NCBI GenBank assembly: GCA_963774305.1
Contig: CAVZEM010000007.1
Location: 248,001 to 312,000 of the forward strand
DNA length: 64,000 nt
Source of the DNA: DASUPK01 sp963774305
Lineage (GTDB): Bacteria > Actinomycetota > Thermoleophilia > Solirubrobacterales > 70-9
Direction of reading: 5' to 3'
The notes beneath the pieces are model-generated. The model saw only the letters and a list, made by a program, of their open reading frames with translations, was not told the origin of the DNA and ran no database searches. Position 1 is the stretch's first letter, and every line of letters begins with the position of its first letter. Both the position numbers and the translations under genes were made by a program. Below are positions 32,668 to 40,551 of this stretch, in pieces.

Positions 32668-34338
32668 GTGGACGCGACCGCCGCGCGCCGCCTCAAGCAC
32701 TGGGGCTGGGGATACGAGGACCAGCAGCCTCCCCGCGAGCAGGTCGAGGGGATTGCCCGAGCGGTCACCGACCGGCTCGGGTTCGAGGTGGATGAGATCG
32801 AGGAGCCGGTGCCGCTCGACGCCGTGGAGCTGCCCGAGCCCCGCATCAAGCCCCCGAAGCGCTTCGCCGAGATGTTCTCGAGCGACCGCTACGACCGCGT
32901 CGCGCACTCGCTCGGCAAGGCGTACCGCGATGTGGTGCGCGGCTTTCGCGGCGAGTTCCCGAACCCACCCGACCTCGTCGCCTATCCGGAATCGGCCGAG
33001 GACGTGGACATGGTGCTCAACTACTGCGCCGACGAGAAGGCCGCGGCGATTCCCTACGGCGGCGGCACCAGCGTCGTCGGCGGCATCGAGCCGCGGATGC
33101 GCGAGGACTACCCCGGAGTCGTCAGCATCGACCTGAAGCGGATGGATCGCGTCCTGGAGGTCGACGCCGTCTCGAAGTCGGCGCGGATTCAGGCCGGCGC
33201 GTCCGGTCCGCAGCTGGAGGAGCAGCTCCGCGAGCACGGCCTCACGCTGCGTCACTTCCCGCAGTCCTTCGAGTACTCGACGCTGGGCGGCTGGATCGCG
33301 ACCCGGGCGGGCGGGCACTTCGCCATGCTCGAGACCCACATCGACGACCTGGTCGAGTCGGTGCGAGCCGTGACGCTCGACCACGAGTGGGAGAGCCGGC
33401 GGCTGCCGGGCTCGGGCGCCGGTCCCAGCCCCGACCGGATGCTGATCGGATCGGAGGGGATCCTCGGCGTGATCGTCGACGCCTGGGTGCGGGTGCGCGA
33501 GCGCCCGACCGAGAAGATCTCGTGCGGGGTCGCCTACGACGACTTCATGGCAGGGGCCGAGGCGGTGCGGGAGATCTCCCAGTCGGGGCTGAATCCCTCG
33601 AACTGCCGGCTGCTCGATGCGGTCGAGTCCGACACGACCTCCGCGGGACCGCCCGGCAAGGCGCTCCTGGTTCTTGGCTTCGAGTCGGCGCACATCCCGG
33701 TTGAGGAACCGATGTCCCTGGCGCTGGACATCTGCCGCAACCACGCAGGTGAGCCGGGCGAGCTGAAGCGGAGCGGCGACGGGCCGCCGGGCCCGGAGGC
33801 CCGCAGCGAGGCGCCGGCGCCGTCCGCGCCGGGCGAGGACCCGGTCAACGCCTGGCGCCACGCCTTCCTCTACGCGCCCTACCTGCGGGACGCGCTGGTC
33901 GCCTGCGGGGTCCTCTCGGACACCTTCGAGACGGCGGTCACCTGGGACCTCTTCCCGGACTTCCACGCCGAGGTGATGGAGACGGCGAAGCGCGCCGTCG
34001 CCAAGGCGAGCGGTGCAAACGGAGAAGGCCGTGGGTCTCCTCGGATCAGCTGCCGCTTCACGCACGTCTATCCCGACGGCCCCGCCCCGTACTACACGGT
34101 GCTGGCCCCCGCCCGGCGCGGCGACGAGGTTGCCCAGTGGGACGAGATCAAGGCGGCGGTCTCGGACACCGTGATCGACGCGGGCGGCACGATCACCCAC
34201 CATCACGCGGTCGGCCGCGATCACCGGCCCTGGTATGACCGGCAGCGCCCCGACCCTTTCGCTGACGCGCTTCGCGCCGCCAAGCTCGCGCTGGACCCCA
34301 AGGCCGTGCTCAATCCAGGCGTCCTGATCGATCCCTAG
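32668..34338 (+). CDS. FAD-binding oxidase, alkyl-dihydroxyacetone-phosphate-synthase-like
   Basis: 556 residues from GTG 32668. The opening LKHWGWGYEDQQPP and the PCMH-type FAD domain (DLVAYPESAEDVDMVLNYC, IPYGGGTSVVGGIEPR, VVSIDLKRMDRVLEVD, HFPQSFEYSTLGGWIATRAGG) match actinobacterial AGPS-like proteins. The C-terminal cap ends with THHHAVGRDHRPW and LDPKAVLNPGVLI. In eukaryotes AGPS exchanges the acyl group of acyl-DHAP for a fatty alcohol; the acyl-CoA reductase upstream could supply such alcohols, so ether-lipid synthesis is a fair inference. Other FAD oxidases of the family cannot be excluded. Confidence 0.82.
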   Translation: MDATAARRLKHWGWGYEDQQPPREQVEGIARAVTDRLGFEVDEIEEPVPLDAVELPEPRIKPPKRFAEMFSSDRYDRVAHSLGKAYRDVVRGFRGEFPNPPDLVAYPESAEDVDMVLNYCADEKAAAIPYGGGTSVVGGIEPRMREDYPGVVSIDLKRMDRVLEVDAVSKSARIQAGASGPQLEEQLREHGLTLRHFPQSFEYSTLGGWIATRAGGHFAMLETHIDDLVESVRAVTLDHEWESRRLPGSGAGPSPDRMLIGSEGILGVIVDAWVRVRERPTEKISCGVAYDDFMAGAEAVREISQSGLNPSNCRLLDAVESDTTSAGPPGKALLVLGFESAHIPVEEPMSLALDICRNHAGEPGELKRSGDGPPGPEARSEAPAPSAPGEDPVNAWRHAFLYAPYLRDALVACGVLSDTFETAVTWDLFPDFHAEVMETAKRAVAKASGANGEGRGSPRISCRFTHVYPDGPAPYYTVLAPARRGDEVAQWDEIKAAVSDTVIDAGGTITHHHAVGRDHRPWYDRQRPDPFADALRAAKLALDPKAVLNPGVLIDP

Positions 34339-34398
34339 CAAGCGGCCGCCACTGATGTAGGACGCATAACCGCTCTCTCGCGAGCGAATCCTGGCCAC

Positions 34399-34404
34399 TA
34401 CCCT
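34399..34404 (+). promoter_or_regulatory. -10 box TACCCT
   Basis: TACCCT 9 nt before the ATG at 34414. Confidence 0.45.
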
Positions 34405-34413
34405 TCCCGCTTC

Positions 34414-35364
34414 ATGGCTGACGCTCTCCAGGAGCGGACCGAGCCGCAGGTGGAGGAGATAGCCACCGGCGGCGGGTCCCAGAGGCCCCGGCGCGGGCCG
34501 GTTCGCGCTGCGGTCAAGGCGATGCGGCCGCAGGAGTGGGTGAAGAACACGCTGGTCTTCGCCGGCCTGCTCTTCTCCGCCAAGTTCAAGGAATTCGACG
34601 CGGTCGTCGACGCGACGGTCACCTTCGCCGCCTTCTGCATGGTCGCCTCGGCGGGCTACCTGGTGAACGACGCCCACGACGTCGCCGAGGATCGACAGCA
34701 TCCGACGAAGAGATTCCGGCCCATCGCCGCAGGCGAGCTCAGCATCCCGACCGCCATCGGCCTGGCGGTGGTGCTCGCGGTGGTCGCGCTCGCAGGCTCG
34801 GCGGTGCTCGAGGGCCTTGAGGTCGGTGGGCTCGTGCTCGCATACGGAGTGGGCACGACGCTCTACTCCTATGTGCTGAAGCACGAGGTGATCCTCGATG
34901 TGATGACGATCGCCGGGCTGTTCGTCCTTCGCGTCCTCGCGGGCGCGGTCGCGGTCGGCGCCGACGCGTCCGCCTTCCTGCTCCTCTGCACCGGGATGGT
35001 GGCGCTCTTCCTCGGCTTCACCAAGCGCCGTCAGGAGGCGACCTCGGAGCTGCACTCGGGCACATCGTCAAGACCGGTGCTCGAGCACTACTCGATCCCC
35101 TTCCTCGACCAGATGGTCGCGATGGTCACCGCCTCGACGGTGATGAGCTACGCGATCTACGCGGTCAACTCACCGCTGATCGGGTCGAAGATGCTGGGCA
35201 CGCTGCCCCCCGTGCTCTACGGGATCTTCCGCTACCTCTACCTGATCTACGACCGCAAGGACACACGGTCCACCGACGCGATCCTGCTGGATGACTACGG
35301 CATGATCGGCGCGGCGGTCACCTGGGTGGCCAGCGTGGGCATCCTGTTGGCGATCTACCACTAA
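34414..35364 (+). CDS. UbiA-family prenyltransferase, decaprenyl-phosphate phosphoribosyltransferase type
   Basis: 316-residue polytopic membrane protein. MRPQEWVKNTLVFAGLLFS and the Asp-rich NDAHDVAEDRQHPTKRFRPIAAGELS match the polyprenyl-phosphate phosphoribosyltransferase branch of UbiA; the second motif region is YDRKDTRSTDAILLDD. In mycobacteria this enzyme (Rv3806c) puts 5-phosphoribose on decaprenyl phosphate, the first step to the arabinose donor for the cell wall. The N-terminal 30 residues are a charged cytoplasmic extension. No arabinan genes lie nearby, so the end use is inferred from family only. Confidence 0.85.
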   Translation: MADALQERTEPQVEEIATGGGSQRPRRGPVRAAVKAMRPQEWVKNTLVFAGLLFSAKFKEFDAVVDATVTFAAFCMVASAGYLVNDAHDVAEDRQHPTKRFRPIAAGELSIPTAIGLAVVLAVVALAGSAVLEGLEVGGLVLAYGVGTTLYSYVLKHEVILDVMTIAGLFVLRVLAGAVAVGADASAFLLLCTGMVALFLGFTKRRQEATSELHSGTSSRPVLEHYSIPFLDQMVAMVTASTVMSYAIYAVNSPLIGSKMLGTLPPVLYGIFRYLYLIYDRKDTRSTDAILLDDYGMIGAAVTWVASVGILLAIYH

Positions 35365-35392
35365 TAGGGACCACACCGACCGCTGCGGCCTC

Positions 35393-35398
35393 TACGGT
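35393..35398 (+). promoter_or_regulatory. -10 box TACGGT, leaderless
   Basis: TACGGT followed by 6 nt and GTG 35405. Confidence 0.5.
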
Positions 35399-35404
35399 GG
35401 GTTC

Positions 35405-36676
35405 GTGCTGCTTCGTCCGAGCGGCCGCCTCATCCGGGCCCTGACACTCACCACCGCTTTCGCTGCGTTTGCCGCTCTGGCGGCGCCCGCGACCTCAAGC
35501 GCCGCCAAGCCGGCGGTGGTCACGCTTTCCATGGCCCAGGTCGGTTCGCCGGGCAACCCGGCGGCCGCCATCGTCCCGTTCACCGACGGGATCTACCAGT
35601 CCTGCGCAACCGCGCCTCAGGGCGACCCGCCCTGCCAGGCAGTCGGCGGAGTCTCATATCCGTACGGCATCGGGCAGCTCGAGGTGACGGTCAAGCAGTA
35701 CGTCGGCTTTCTCAACACGGTCGACCCGACGGGCCGCGACAAGCACAATCTCTTCAGCGCGAACGAGAGCTCCACGGAGTGGCCCAAGTACGGCCAGATC
35801 AACGAGAGGACGAGCGCGCCAAGCGGGCGCCACTACTCGATCGCCTATCCCGAGTGGGCCGACAAGCCCTACGGCTTCGCCAACTTCCTGCGGACTGCAC
35901 GCTTCGCCAACTCGGTCACCAACGGGAAGCTGATCTCGAAGCGGACCGTCGCCTCCGGCGGTTTCACCTACGTCGTCTACAAGGTCCGCCTCTCGCGGAA
36001 CAGCGAGCGCGGGATGTACGACATGCGCAACCCGAAGACGACGCGCAGGCGGGCGACCGGCTTCGTCGTGCCGAGCCAGGACGAGTGGATCAAGGCCGCC
36101 TACTTCGATCCGACGGGCGGCGGGACGTTCTCGTACTGGAAGTACCCGACAAACCCCGGGACGTTCTTCGACCAGCCGACCCAGACTTCGCCCGACCCGA
36201 CGGCGCCAAACACGGCGACCCTCAACCCGACCACCGGGGACGTCACCAACTCGTCGACGCAGCCTCTCGCGATCTACCACGGCACCTCGTTCCCGGCCTG
36301 GTGCCCTTCACAGGTGTCGACGAATACCTGCAACACCGTCAACCCGCTTCATCTGAGCGCCAGCAACTATCAGAAGCTCTACCAGGGCAGCCTCGGCACC
36401 GTGGGCCAGTCGAAGACGCTCGGCCCGTGGGGCACGCTCGACCAGGGCGGTAACGCCGTCGAGTGGACGGACACGATCACGCCTCCGCCTGCCGGCAAGA
36501 AGGGGGCAAGGGTCTGGCGCCGGCTTCACGGCGGGGTCCCGAATGCGCCGGGCTACCAGCTCTGGCTCTCGGCGATCGGTCTGCAGCCGCAGGACAACAA
36601 GTTCTACGACCTCACCTACCCGTGGCTCGGCTTCCGGATCGGCGTGGTCGGTGACCTGCAGGTCAAGAAGGGCTAG
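35405..36676 (+). CDS. Secreted FGE/SUMF1-fold protein
   Basis: 423 residues with a signal peptide (LTLTTAFAAFAALAAPATSSA). The formylglycine-generating-enzyme fold is seen in YPYGIGQLEVTVKQYVGFLN, FVVPSQDEWIKAAYFDP, WGTLDQGGNAVEWTD and YPWLGFRIG. The C-terminal active-site cysteines of true FGE are absent, so it probably does not make formylglycine; FGE-fold proteins without them serve as binding or other catalytic modules. A 60-residue insert (FDQPTQTSPDPTAPNTATLN) and two cysteines (AWCPSQ, NTCNT) lie near the middle. Extracellular; function unknown. Confidence 0.75.
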   Translation: MLLRPSGRLIRALTLTTAFAAFAALAAPATSSAAKPAVVTLSMAQVGSPGNPAAAIVPFTDGIYQSCATAPQGDPPCQAVGGVSYPYGIGQLEVTVKQYVGFLNTVDPTGRDKHNLFSANESSTEWPKYGQINERTSAPSGRHYSIAYPEWADKPYGFANFLRTARFANSVTNGKLISKRTVASGGFTYVVYKVRLSRNSERGMYDMRNPKTTRRRATGFVVPSQDEWIKAAYFDPTGGGTFSYWKYPTNPGTFFDQPTQTSPDPTAPNTATLNPTTGDVTNSSTQPLAIYHGTSFPAWCPSQVSTNTCNTVNPLHLSASNYQKLYQGSLGTVGQSKTLGPWGTLDQGGNAVEWTDTITPPPAGKKGARVWRRLHGGVPNAPGYQLWLSAIGLQPQDNKFYDLTYPWLGFRIGVVGDLQVKKG

Positions 36677-36689
36677 CCCACCTGCGCGA

Positions 36690-36718
36690 TTGACTGGCCA
36701 GTCGGCCAGTCATATAGA
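36690..36718 (+). promoter_or_regulatory. Consensus promoter overlapping a palindromic operator, acyl-CoA dehydrogenase operon
   Basis: TTGACT (36690-36695), a 17-bp spacer, and TATAGA (36713-36718) make the best sigma-70-type promoter in the window. The spacer and -35 box are covered by the perfect palindrome TGACTGGCC-AGTC-GGCCAGTCA (36691-36712). A dimeric repressor, for example of the TetR family often found at acyl-CoA genes, would block RNA polymerase there. The start codon follows the -10 box by 9 nt, so the mRNA should be nearly leaderless. Confidence 0.75.
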
Positions 36719-36727
36719 GTCCGGAAT

Positions 36728-37867
36728 GTGGACCTGACGCTGACCGACTCGGAGGCGGCCTTCCGCGACGAGGTTCGGAGCTGGCTGGAGGAGAACCACC
36801 CCGGGCCCTCACCAGAGGGCGACGACCAGGCCGAGTTCGAGTTCCGCCGCGCCTGGCAGAAGAAGATGCACGACGCCGGCTGGGCGGGCCTCTCCTGGCC
36901 CGAGGAGTACGGCGGCAAGGGCGCCACGCTGATCGAGCAGTCGATCTTCAATGAGGAGCTCGCCCGCCAGCGCGCGCCACTCCCTGCGAACGTGCTCGGC
37001 CTCGTGATGGGCGGTCCCGTCGTGATTGCCCATGGCAACGAGGATCAGAAGGAGCGCTACCTCGAGCCGATCCTCTCGGGAGAGGAGATCTGGTGCCAGG
37101 GATTCTCGGAGCCGGAGTCGGGATCGGACCTCGCCTCGCTCAAGACCCGCGCCGTGAAGACGAACGGCAGCTGGAAGATCACCGGCCAGAAGGTCTGGAC
37201 CACCTACGCGCACGAGGCCAAGTACTGCATGCTCCTTGCCCGCACCGACCAGGACGCGCCCAAGCACAAGGGCATCACCTACTTCATCCTCGACATGGAC
37301 CAGCCCAACGTCGACGTGAGGCCGCTGCGCCAGATCACGGGGGAGGCCGAGTTCAACGAGATCTTCCTCGAGGAGGCCGAGGTCCCGGACGAGAACATCA
37401 TCGGCCAGGTGGGAGGTGGCTGGGGGGTCGCGATCACCACCCTGATGTTCGAGCGCGCCGGACTGGGCGCAGCCGCGGTCATGGGCCTGAAGCGCTCGAT
37501 GGAGGACCTGCTGGCCGTGATCCGCGAGCGGGGTCTGGACGAGGACCCGGTGATCCGCCAGCGGATCGCCGACCTGCAGATCGGAATCGAGGCGATGCGG
37601 CTGGGTGCCCTGCGCTCCCTGACCGCCACGATGAAGACGGGGATCCCCGGCCCCGAGGGCTCGCTCAGCAAGTGGCAGTGGGCCGACTACAACCAGGCGC
37701 TCACTGAGCTCGGCAACGAGGTGCTCGGCCCTGAGGGGATGCGCGTCGGCACCGAGTGGAGCTACCGCTTCCTGCGCTCCCGAGCCAACTCGATCGAGGG
37801 TGGCACCACCGAGGTGCTCAAGAACATCATCGCCGAGCGCGTGCTCGGCCTCCCGAGGCTGAGGTAG
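36728..37867 (+). CDS. Acyl-CoA dehydrogenase (first of a pair)
   Basis: 379 residues from GTG 36728. Family motifs: WPEEYGGKGATLIEQ, QGFSEPESGSDLASLKTRA (FAD/acyl region), GQKVWTTYAHEAKYCMLLAR, and the C-terminal RFLRSRANSIEGGTTEVLKNIIAERVLGLP. The Arg-Ala-Asn-x-Ile-Glu-Gly-Gly-Thr segment lies where the FadE-type proteins of sterol and branched-chain degradation have it. The next acyl-CoA dehydrogenase starts 2 bases after this stop, so the two probably form an alpha2beta2 enzyme as for mycobacterial FadE pairs. Controlled by the palindromic promoter just upstream. Confidence 0.92.
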   Translation: MDLTLTDSEAAFRDEVRSWLEENHPGPSPEGDDQAEFEFRRAWQKKMHDAGWAGLSWPEEYGGKGATLIEQSIFNEELARQRAPLPANVLGLVMGGPVVIAHGNEDQKERYLEPILSGEEIWCQGFSEPESGSDLASLKTRAVKTNGSWKITGQKVWTTYAHEAKYCMLLARTDQDAPKHKGITYFILDMDQPNVDVRPLRQITGEAEFNEIFLEEAEVPDENIIGQVGGGWGVAITTLMFERAGLGAAAVMGLKRSMEDLLAVIRERGLDEDPVIRQRIADLQIGIEAMRLGALRSLTATMKTGIPGPEGSLSKWQWADYNQALTELGNEVLGPEGMRVGTEWSYRFLRSRANSIEGGTTEVLKNIIAERVLGLPRLR

Positions 37868-37869
37868 CC

Positions 37870-38904
37870 ATGAACTTCGACCTGAACGACGAGCAGCAGG
37901 AGATCAAGCGAACCGCGCACGAGTTCCTCGCCTCCCGCTTTGCGCCTTCGAAGGTCAGGGAGCTGGCCGAGGCGCGCTCCTACGACGACGGCCTGTGGAA
38001 GGAGATCTCCGAGCTCGGCTGGCCCGGGATCGCGATCTCCGAGGACGACGGGGGCCAGGGACTCGGGATGGTGGAGCTGGCCGTCCTGCTCGAGGAGTCC
38101 GGCTACGCCTGCGCGCCCAGCCCGCTGCTCGGCACCGCCGGGGCGGCGCTCGTCATCTCGGCTGCCGGCTCCGACGAGCAGCGGGCCGAGTGGCTTCCCA
38201 AGCTCGCCTCCGGTGAGGCGACCGGTGCCTTCGGCGGATTCGACCACGCCGCCAACGGCGACGCCGAGAGCACACTCTTCTGCGATCTGCCCACCGCCGA
38301 CGTCGTGGTCACCTTCCACAACGGCGGCGCCCTCCTGGCGCCCGCATCCGAGGTCGACTTCGAGACGGTCGAGGCGATCGACGCGACCCGTTCCTACGGC
38401 CTGATCTCCGAGCCGTCTGGCGAGCCTCTGCCGGGTGACGTGGAGGGCGGACGCAACCGGCTCGCCGTGGCGATTGCCGCGGAGCTCACCGGGGTCGCCC
38501 AGCGGACGATGGAGATGGCTGTCGAGTACGCCCGCGAGCGCCAGCAGTTCGGCCGTCCGATCGGCGCCTACCAGGGCGTCGGGCACCGCTGCGCCGCGAT
38601 GCTGCTCGCCACCGAGGAGTCCCGATCTCTCACCTACTACGCCTCCTGGACGGCCGACGCGGAGCCGGAGTCCCTGCCGATGGCGGCCGCGATGGCCGGC
38701 TCGCGCAGCGCGGACGCCGGCTGGCAGGTGCCCGCCTCCGCCCTCCAGGTCTTCGGCGGCATCGGCTTCACCTGGGAGCACGACCTGCAGTTCTGGCTCA
38801 AGCGCGGCCGCGTCGCCGGCCGCATGCTCGGCACCCCGCGCGACCACCGCGAGCGTGTGGCCGACCTCTCCGGCATGGGTGCCGGAGAGCCGGCGGCCGT
38901 CTAG
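37870..38904 (+). CDS. Acyl-CoA dehydrogenase (second of a pair)
   Basis: 344 residues from ATG 37870 (MNFDLNDEQQEIKRTAHEFL). Shorter and less conserved than its partner: the middle domain lacks the usual EPxxGSD motif (GAFGGFDHAANGDAES instead), as in the non-catalytic or half-site subunit of FadE heterotetramers. The C-terminal YARERQQFGRPIGAYQGVGHRCA and LQVFGGIGFTWEHDLQFWLKR are normal. It ends directly against the stop of the convergent LLM gene (TAG then CTA). Confidence 0.9.
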   Translation: MNFDLNDEQQEIKRTAHEFLASRFAPSKVRELAEARSYDDGLWKEISELGWPGIAISEDDGGQGLGMVELAVLLEESGYACAPSPLLGTAGAALVISAAGSDEQRAEWLPKLASGEATGAFGGFDHAANGDAESTLFCDLPTADVVVTFHNGGALLAPASEVDFETVEAIDATRSYGLISEPSGEPLPGDVEGGRNRLAVAIAAELTGVAQRTMEMAVEYARERQQFGRPIGAYQGVGHRCAAMLLATEESRSLTYYASWTADAEPESLPMAAAMAGSRSADAGWQVPASALQVFGGIGFTWEHDLQFWLKRGRVAGRMLGTPRDHRERVADLSGMGAGEPAAV

Positions 38905-39834
38905 CTACTCGGCCAGCTCGGCGATGTAGTCGACGCCGTCGAGGTCGCGGTGCGGCAGGTACTGGAGCATGACGCGCTCCACGCCCGCCTCCTGGAGCTT
39001 CTCGAGCTGCTGGCGGATTTGCGCGACCGTGCCGACGAGGGAGTTCGGACGTTCCGCTTCGAGATACGCCTCGGGATCGCTGGCGTCGTCGCCGCGAATC
39101 TCGGCCACCGCGTGGGCTCGCTCGAGCAGGTCGACCTCGTCCGAGCCGATGATGCAGCTCGTCATCAGCGAGATCACCGGCTCGGAGCGGCCGGCGTCCT
39201 GCCACGCCTGCTTGACCGGGGGCACCGCCTCGGCGCATTCCTCGGCGGTCATCATCACCAGGTTGTATTCGTCGGCCCAGCGGGCGGCCAATCTCAGACT
39301 GCGGGGCTTCGCCCTGCCGCCGACGATCAGGTTGGGCGGCGAGAGCGGCTTCGGCAGGGCGTCCCCGCTGAGCGTGTAGTGGTCGCCGGCGAAGTCGAGC
39401 GGACCTTCGTCCCATTGGCGCCTGACGATCTCGATCTGCTCCTCGAGCAGCTCGAATCGCTCTCCCATCGGCGGGAATGGAAAGCCGTAGGCGGCATGCT
39501 CGGCCTCGAGCCACCCGGTCCCCATCCCCAGCTCGATCCGGCCGCCCCCCGAGATGTGGTCGGCCGTGACGACGTTCTTAGCGAGTACCGACGGATGCCT
39601 GAAGGTGGCGGGGGAGACGAGAGTTCCCAGCCGGAGGTCGGAGGTGACCGCCGCCAGGCCCGCGATCGTCGCCCAGGCGTCGAGCGAGCCCCGGTCTGTC
39701 TTCCCCATCACCGAGAGGTAATGGTCCGAGCGAAAGAGCGCCTCGATCGGGCCCTCCTCGCACGCTTTCGCGAGGCGGAGCCAGTCGTCCCAGGTAACCG
39801 ACTCCTGCCCCTCGATCATCAGGCAGACGCGCAT
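38905..39834 (-). CDS. LLM-class F420-dependent oxidoreductase
   Basis: 309-residue luciferase-like TIM barrel. Visible: LFRSDHYLSVMG, RLGTLVSPATFRHPSVLAKNVVTADHISGGGRIELGMGTGW, PPNLIVGGRAKPRSLRLAARWADEYNL and TCIIGSDEVDLLERA. The pattern matches actinobacterial F420-dependent rather than FMN-dependent enzymes. ATGA overlap with the upstream 97-residue gene shows translational coupling. Substrate unknown; the neighbouring acyl-CoA dehydrogenases are on the opposite strand. Confidence 0.87.
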   Translation of the reverse strand: MRVCLMIEGQESVTWDDWLRLAKACEEGPIEALFRSDHYLSVMGKTDRGSLDAWATIAGLAAVTSDLRLGTLVSPATFRHPSVLAKNVVTADHISGGGRIELGMGTGWLEAEHAAYGFPFPPMGERFELLEEQIEIVRRQWDEGPLDFAGDHYTLSGDALPKPLSPPNLIVGGRAKPRSLRLAARWADEYNLVMMTAEECAEAVPPVKQAWQDAGRSEPVISLMTSCIIGSDEVDLLERAHAVAEIRGDDASDPEAYLEAERPNSLVGTVAQIRQQLEKLQEAGVERVMLQYLPHRDLDGVDYIAELAE

Positions 39835-40127
39835 CAGTGGGCGAGGATCTCAGCGTCGGAGATCACCTGCACCTTGCCTCCCCGACTGAAGTGAATGTCA
39901 ACCGTCTCGTTCTTGCCGTAGCTGCCAAACAGTCCCAGGGTCATCGCGAGCCAGCGGCTGCTGCTCACCTTCTCCTTGACCAGGGGCCGGGAGAAGACGA
40001 TTTCCCGTCCATGGACCGAGTAGTCGGTGCCCTCGGCCTGTGCTGTCCCGTTGATGAAGACCTGGATCGGCCGCTCGGCCCCATTCGGCAGGCGGACCCT
40101 GCGGCCGACCTCAACGCTCTCGCTCAT
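39834..40127 (-). CDS. Conserved-looking small protein coupled to the LLM oxidoreductase
   Basis: 97 residues, MSESVEVGRRVRLPNGAERP then IQVFINGTAQAEGTDYSVHG and a C-terminal half with basic and hydrophobic stretches (EKVSSSRWLAMTLGLFGSYG, KNETVDIHF). Beta-rich prediction, no cysteines, no signal peptide. A TAAGCT -10 box lies 7 nt upstream. Its stop overlaps the LLM gene's ATG, so the two are one translational unit. I do not recognise the family. Confidence 0.7.
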   Translation of the reverse strand: MSESVEVGRRVRLPNGAERPIQVFINGTAQAEGTDYSVHGREIVFSRPLVKEKVSSSRWLAMTLGLFGSYGKNETVDIHFSRGGKVQVISDAEILAH

Positions 40128-40134
40128 CGGTCGG

Positions 40135-40140
40135 AGCTTA
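40135..40140 (-). promoter_or_regulatory. -10 box TAAGCT, leaderless
   Basis: TAAGCT on the minus strand followed by 7 nt and ATG 40127. Confidence 0.5.
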
Positions 40141-40151
40141 TTCCCGCGGGC

Positions 40152-40496
40152 TCATTTGCCAAGCGCGCTCCGCAACCGCTCGAAGGCTTCATCCAGTGAG
40201 CCGGCCTCGATCGGCTGCTTGCGGATCGCGCCCGTGTACGGGATCGCCGTGCCGTCCCCCATCACGTCGATGCCGCCTTCGGGCGCGCGGATCAGGCCGG
40301 GGCCTGAGATCTCGATCCTCGCGTGGACACGCTGGTCGGGAGTGTGCGTCCGAAACACGCTGATCGCGGGCAACCCACCCTCGCGCCTGATCTCCTCGAC
40401 GCGATGCCGTGCGTCATCAATCGCTTTGTCGAGCGTCGCAAATTTCTCCCTGCCGACAGAGCTCCTGTGCCGAACGGTCACCTTCCACTTGCTCAC
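40152..40496 (-). CDS. Hypothetical protein
   Basis: 114 residues from GTG 40496 with a TAGGCT box 8 nt upstream. An N-terminal beta-hairpin-like part (KWKVTVRHRSSVGREKFATL) precedes a helix (DKAIDDARHRVEEIRREGG), a beta region (RVHARIEISGPGLIRAPEGG) and a C-terminal helix (GSLDEAFERLRSAL). No cysteines or membrane segments. The fold outline suggests a small soluble ligand-binding protein; no family recognised. Confidence 0.65.
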   Translation of the reverse strand: MSKWKVTVRHRSSVGREKFATLDKAIDDARHRVEEIRREGGLPAISVFRTHTPDQRVHARIEISGPGLIRAPEGGIDVMGDGTAIPYTGAIRKQPIEAGSLDEAFERLRSALGK

Positions 40497-40504
40497 CCGT
40501 GGTC

Positions 40505-40510
40505 AGCCTA
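40505..40510 (-). promoter_or_regulatory. -10 box TAGGCT
   Basis: TAGGCT on the minus strand followed by 8 nt and GTG 40496. Confidence 0.5.
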
Positions 40511-40551
40511 ACCGTGTCTCGGGCGGCGACAGGACCCGCCCGCCGACCCGA

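Noticed and set aside
32221..35055. 944-codon minus-strand open frame opposite the propeller, AGPS-like and UbiA genes
   Set aside because: It crosses three well-recognised plus-strand genes and gives no recognisable protein motif.
35405..36676. Functional formylglycine-generating enzyme
   Set aside because: The fold fits but the C-terminal copper/active-site cysteines are missing and no sulfatase gene is nearby.
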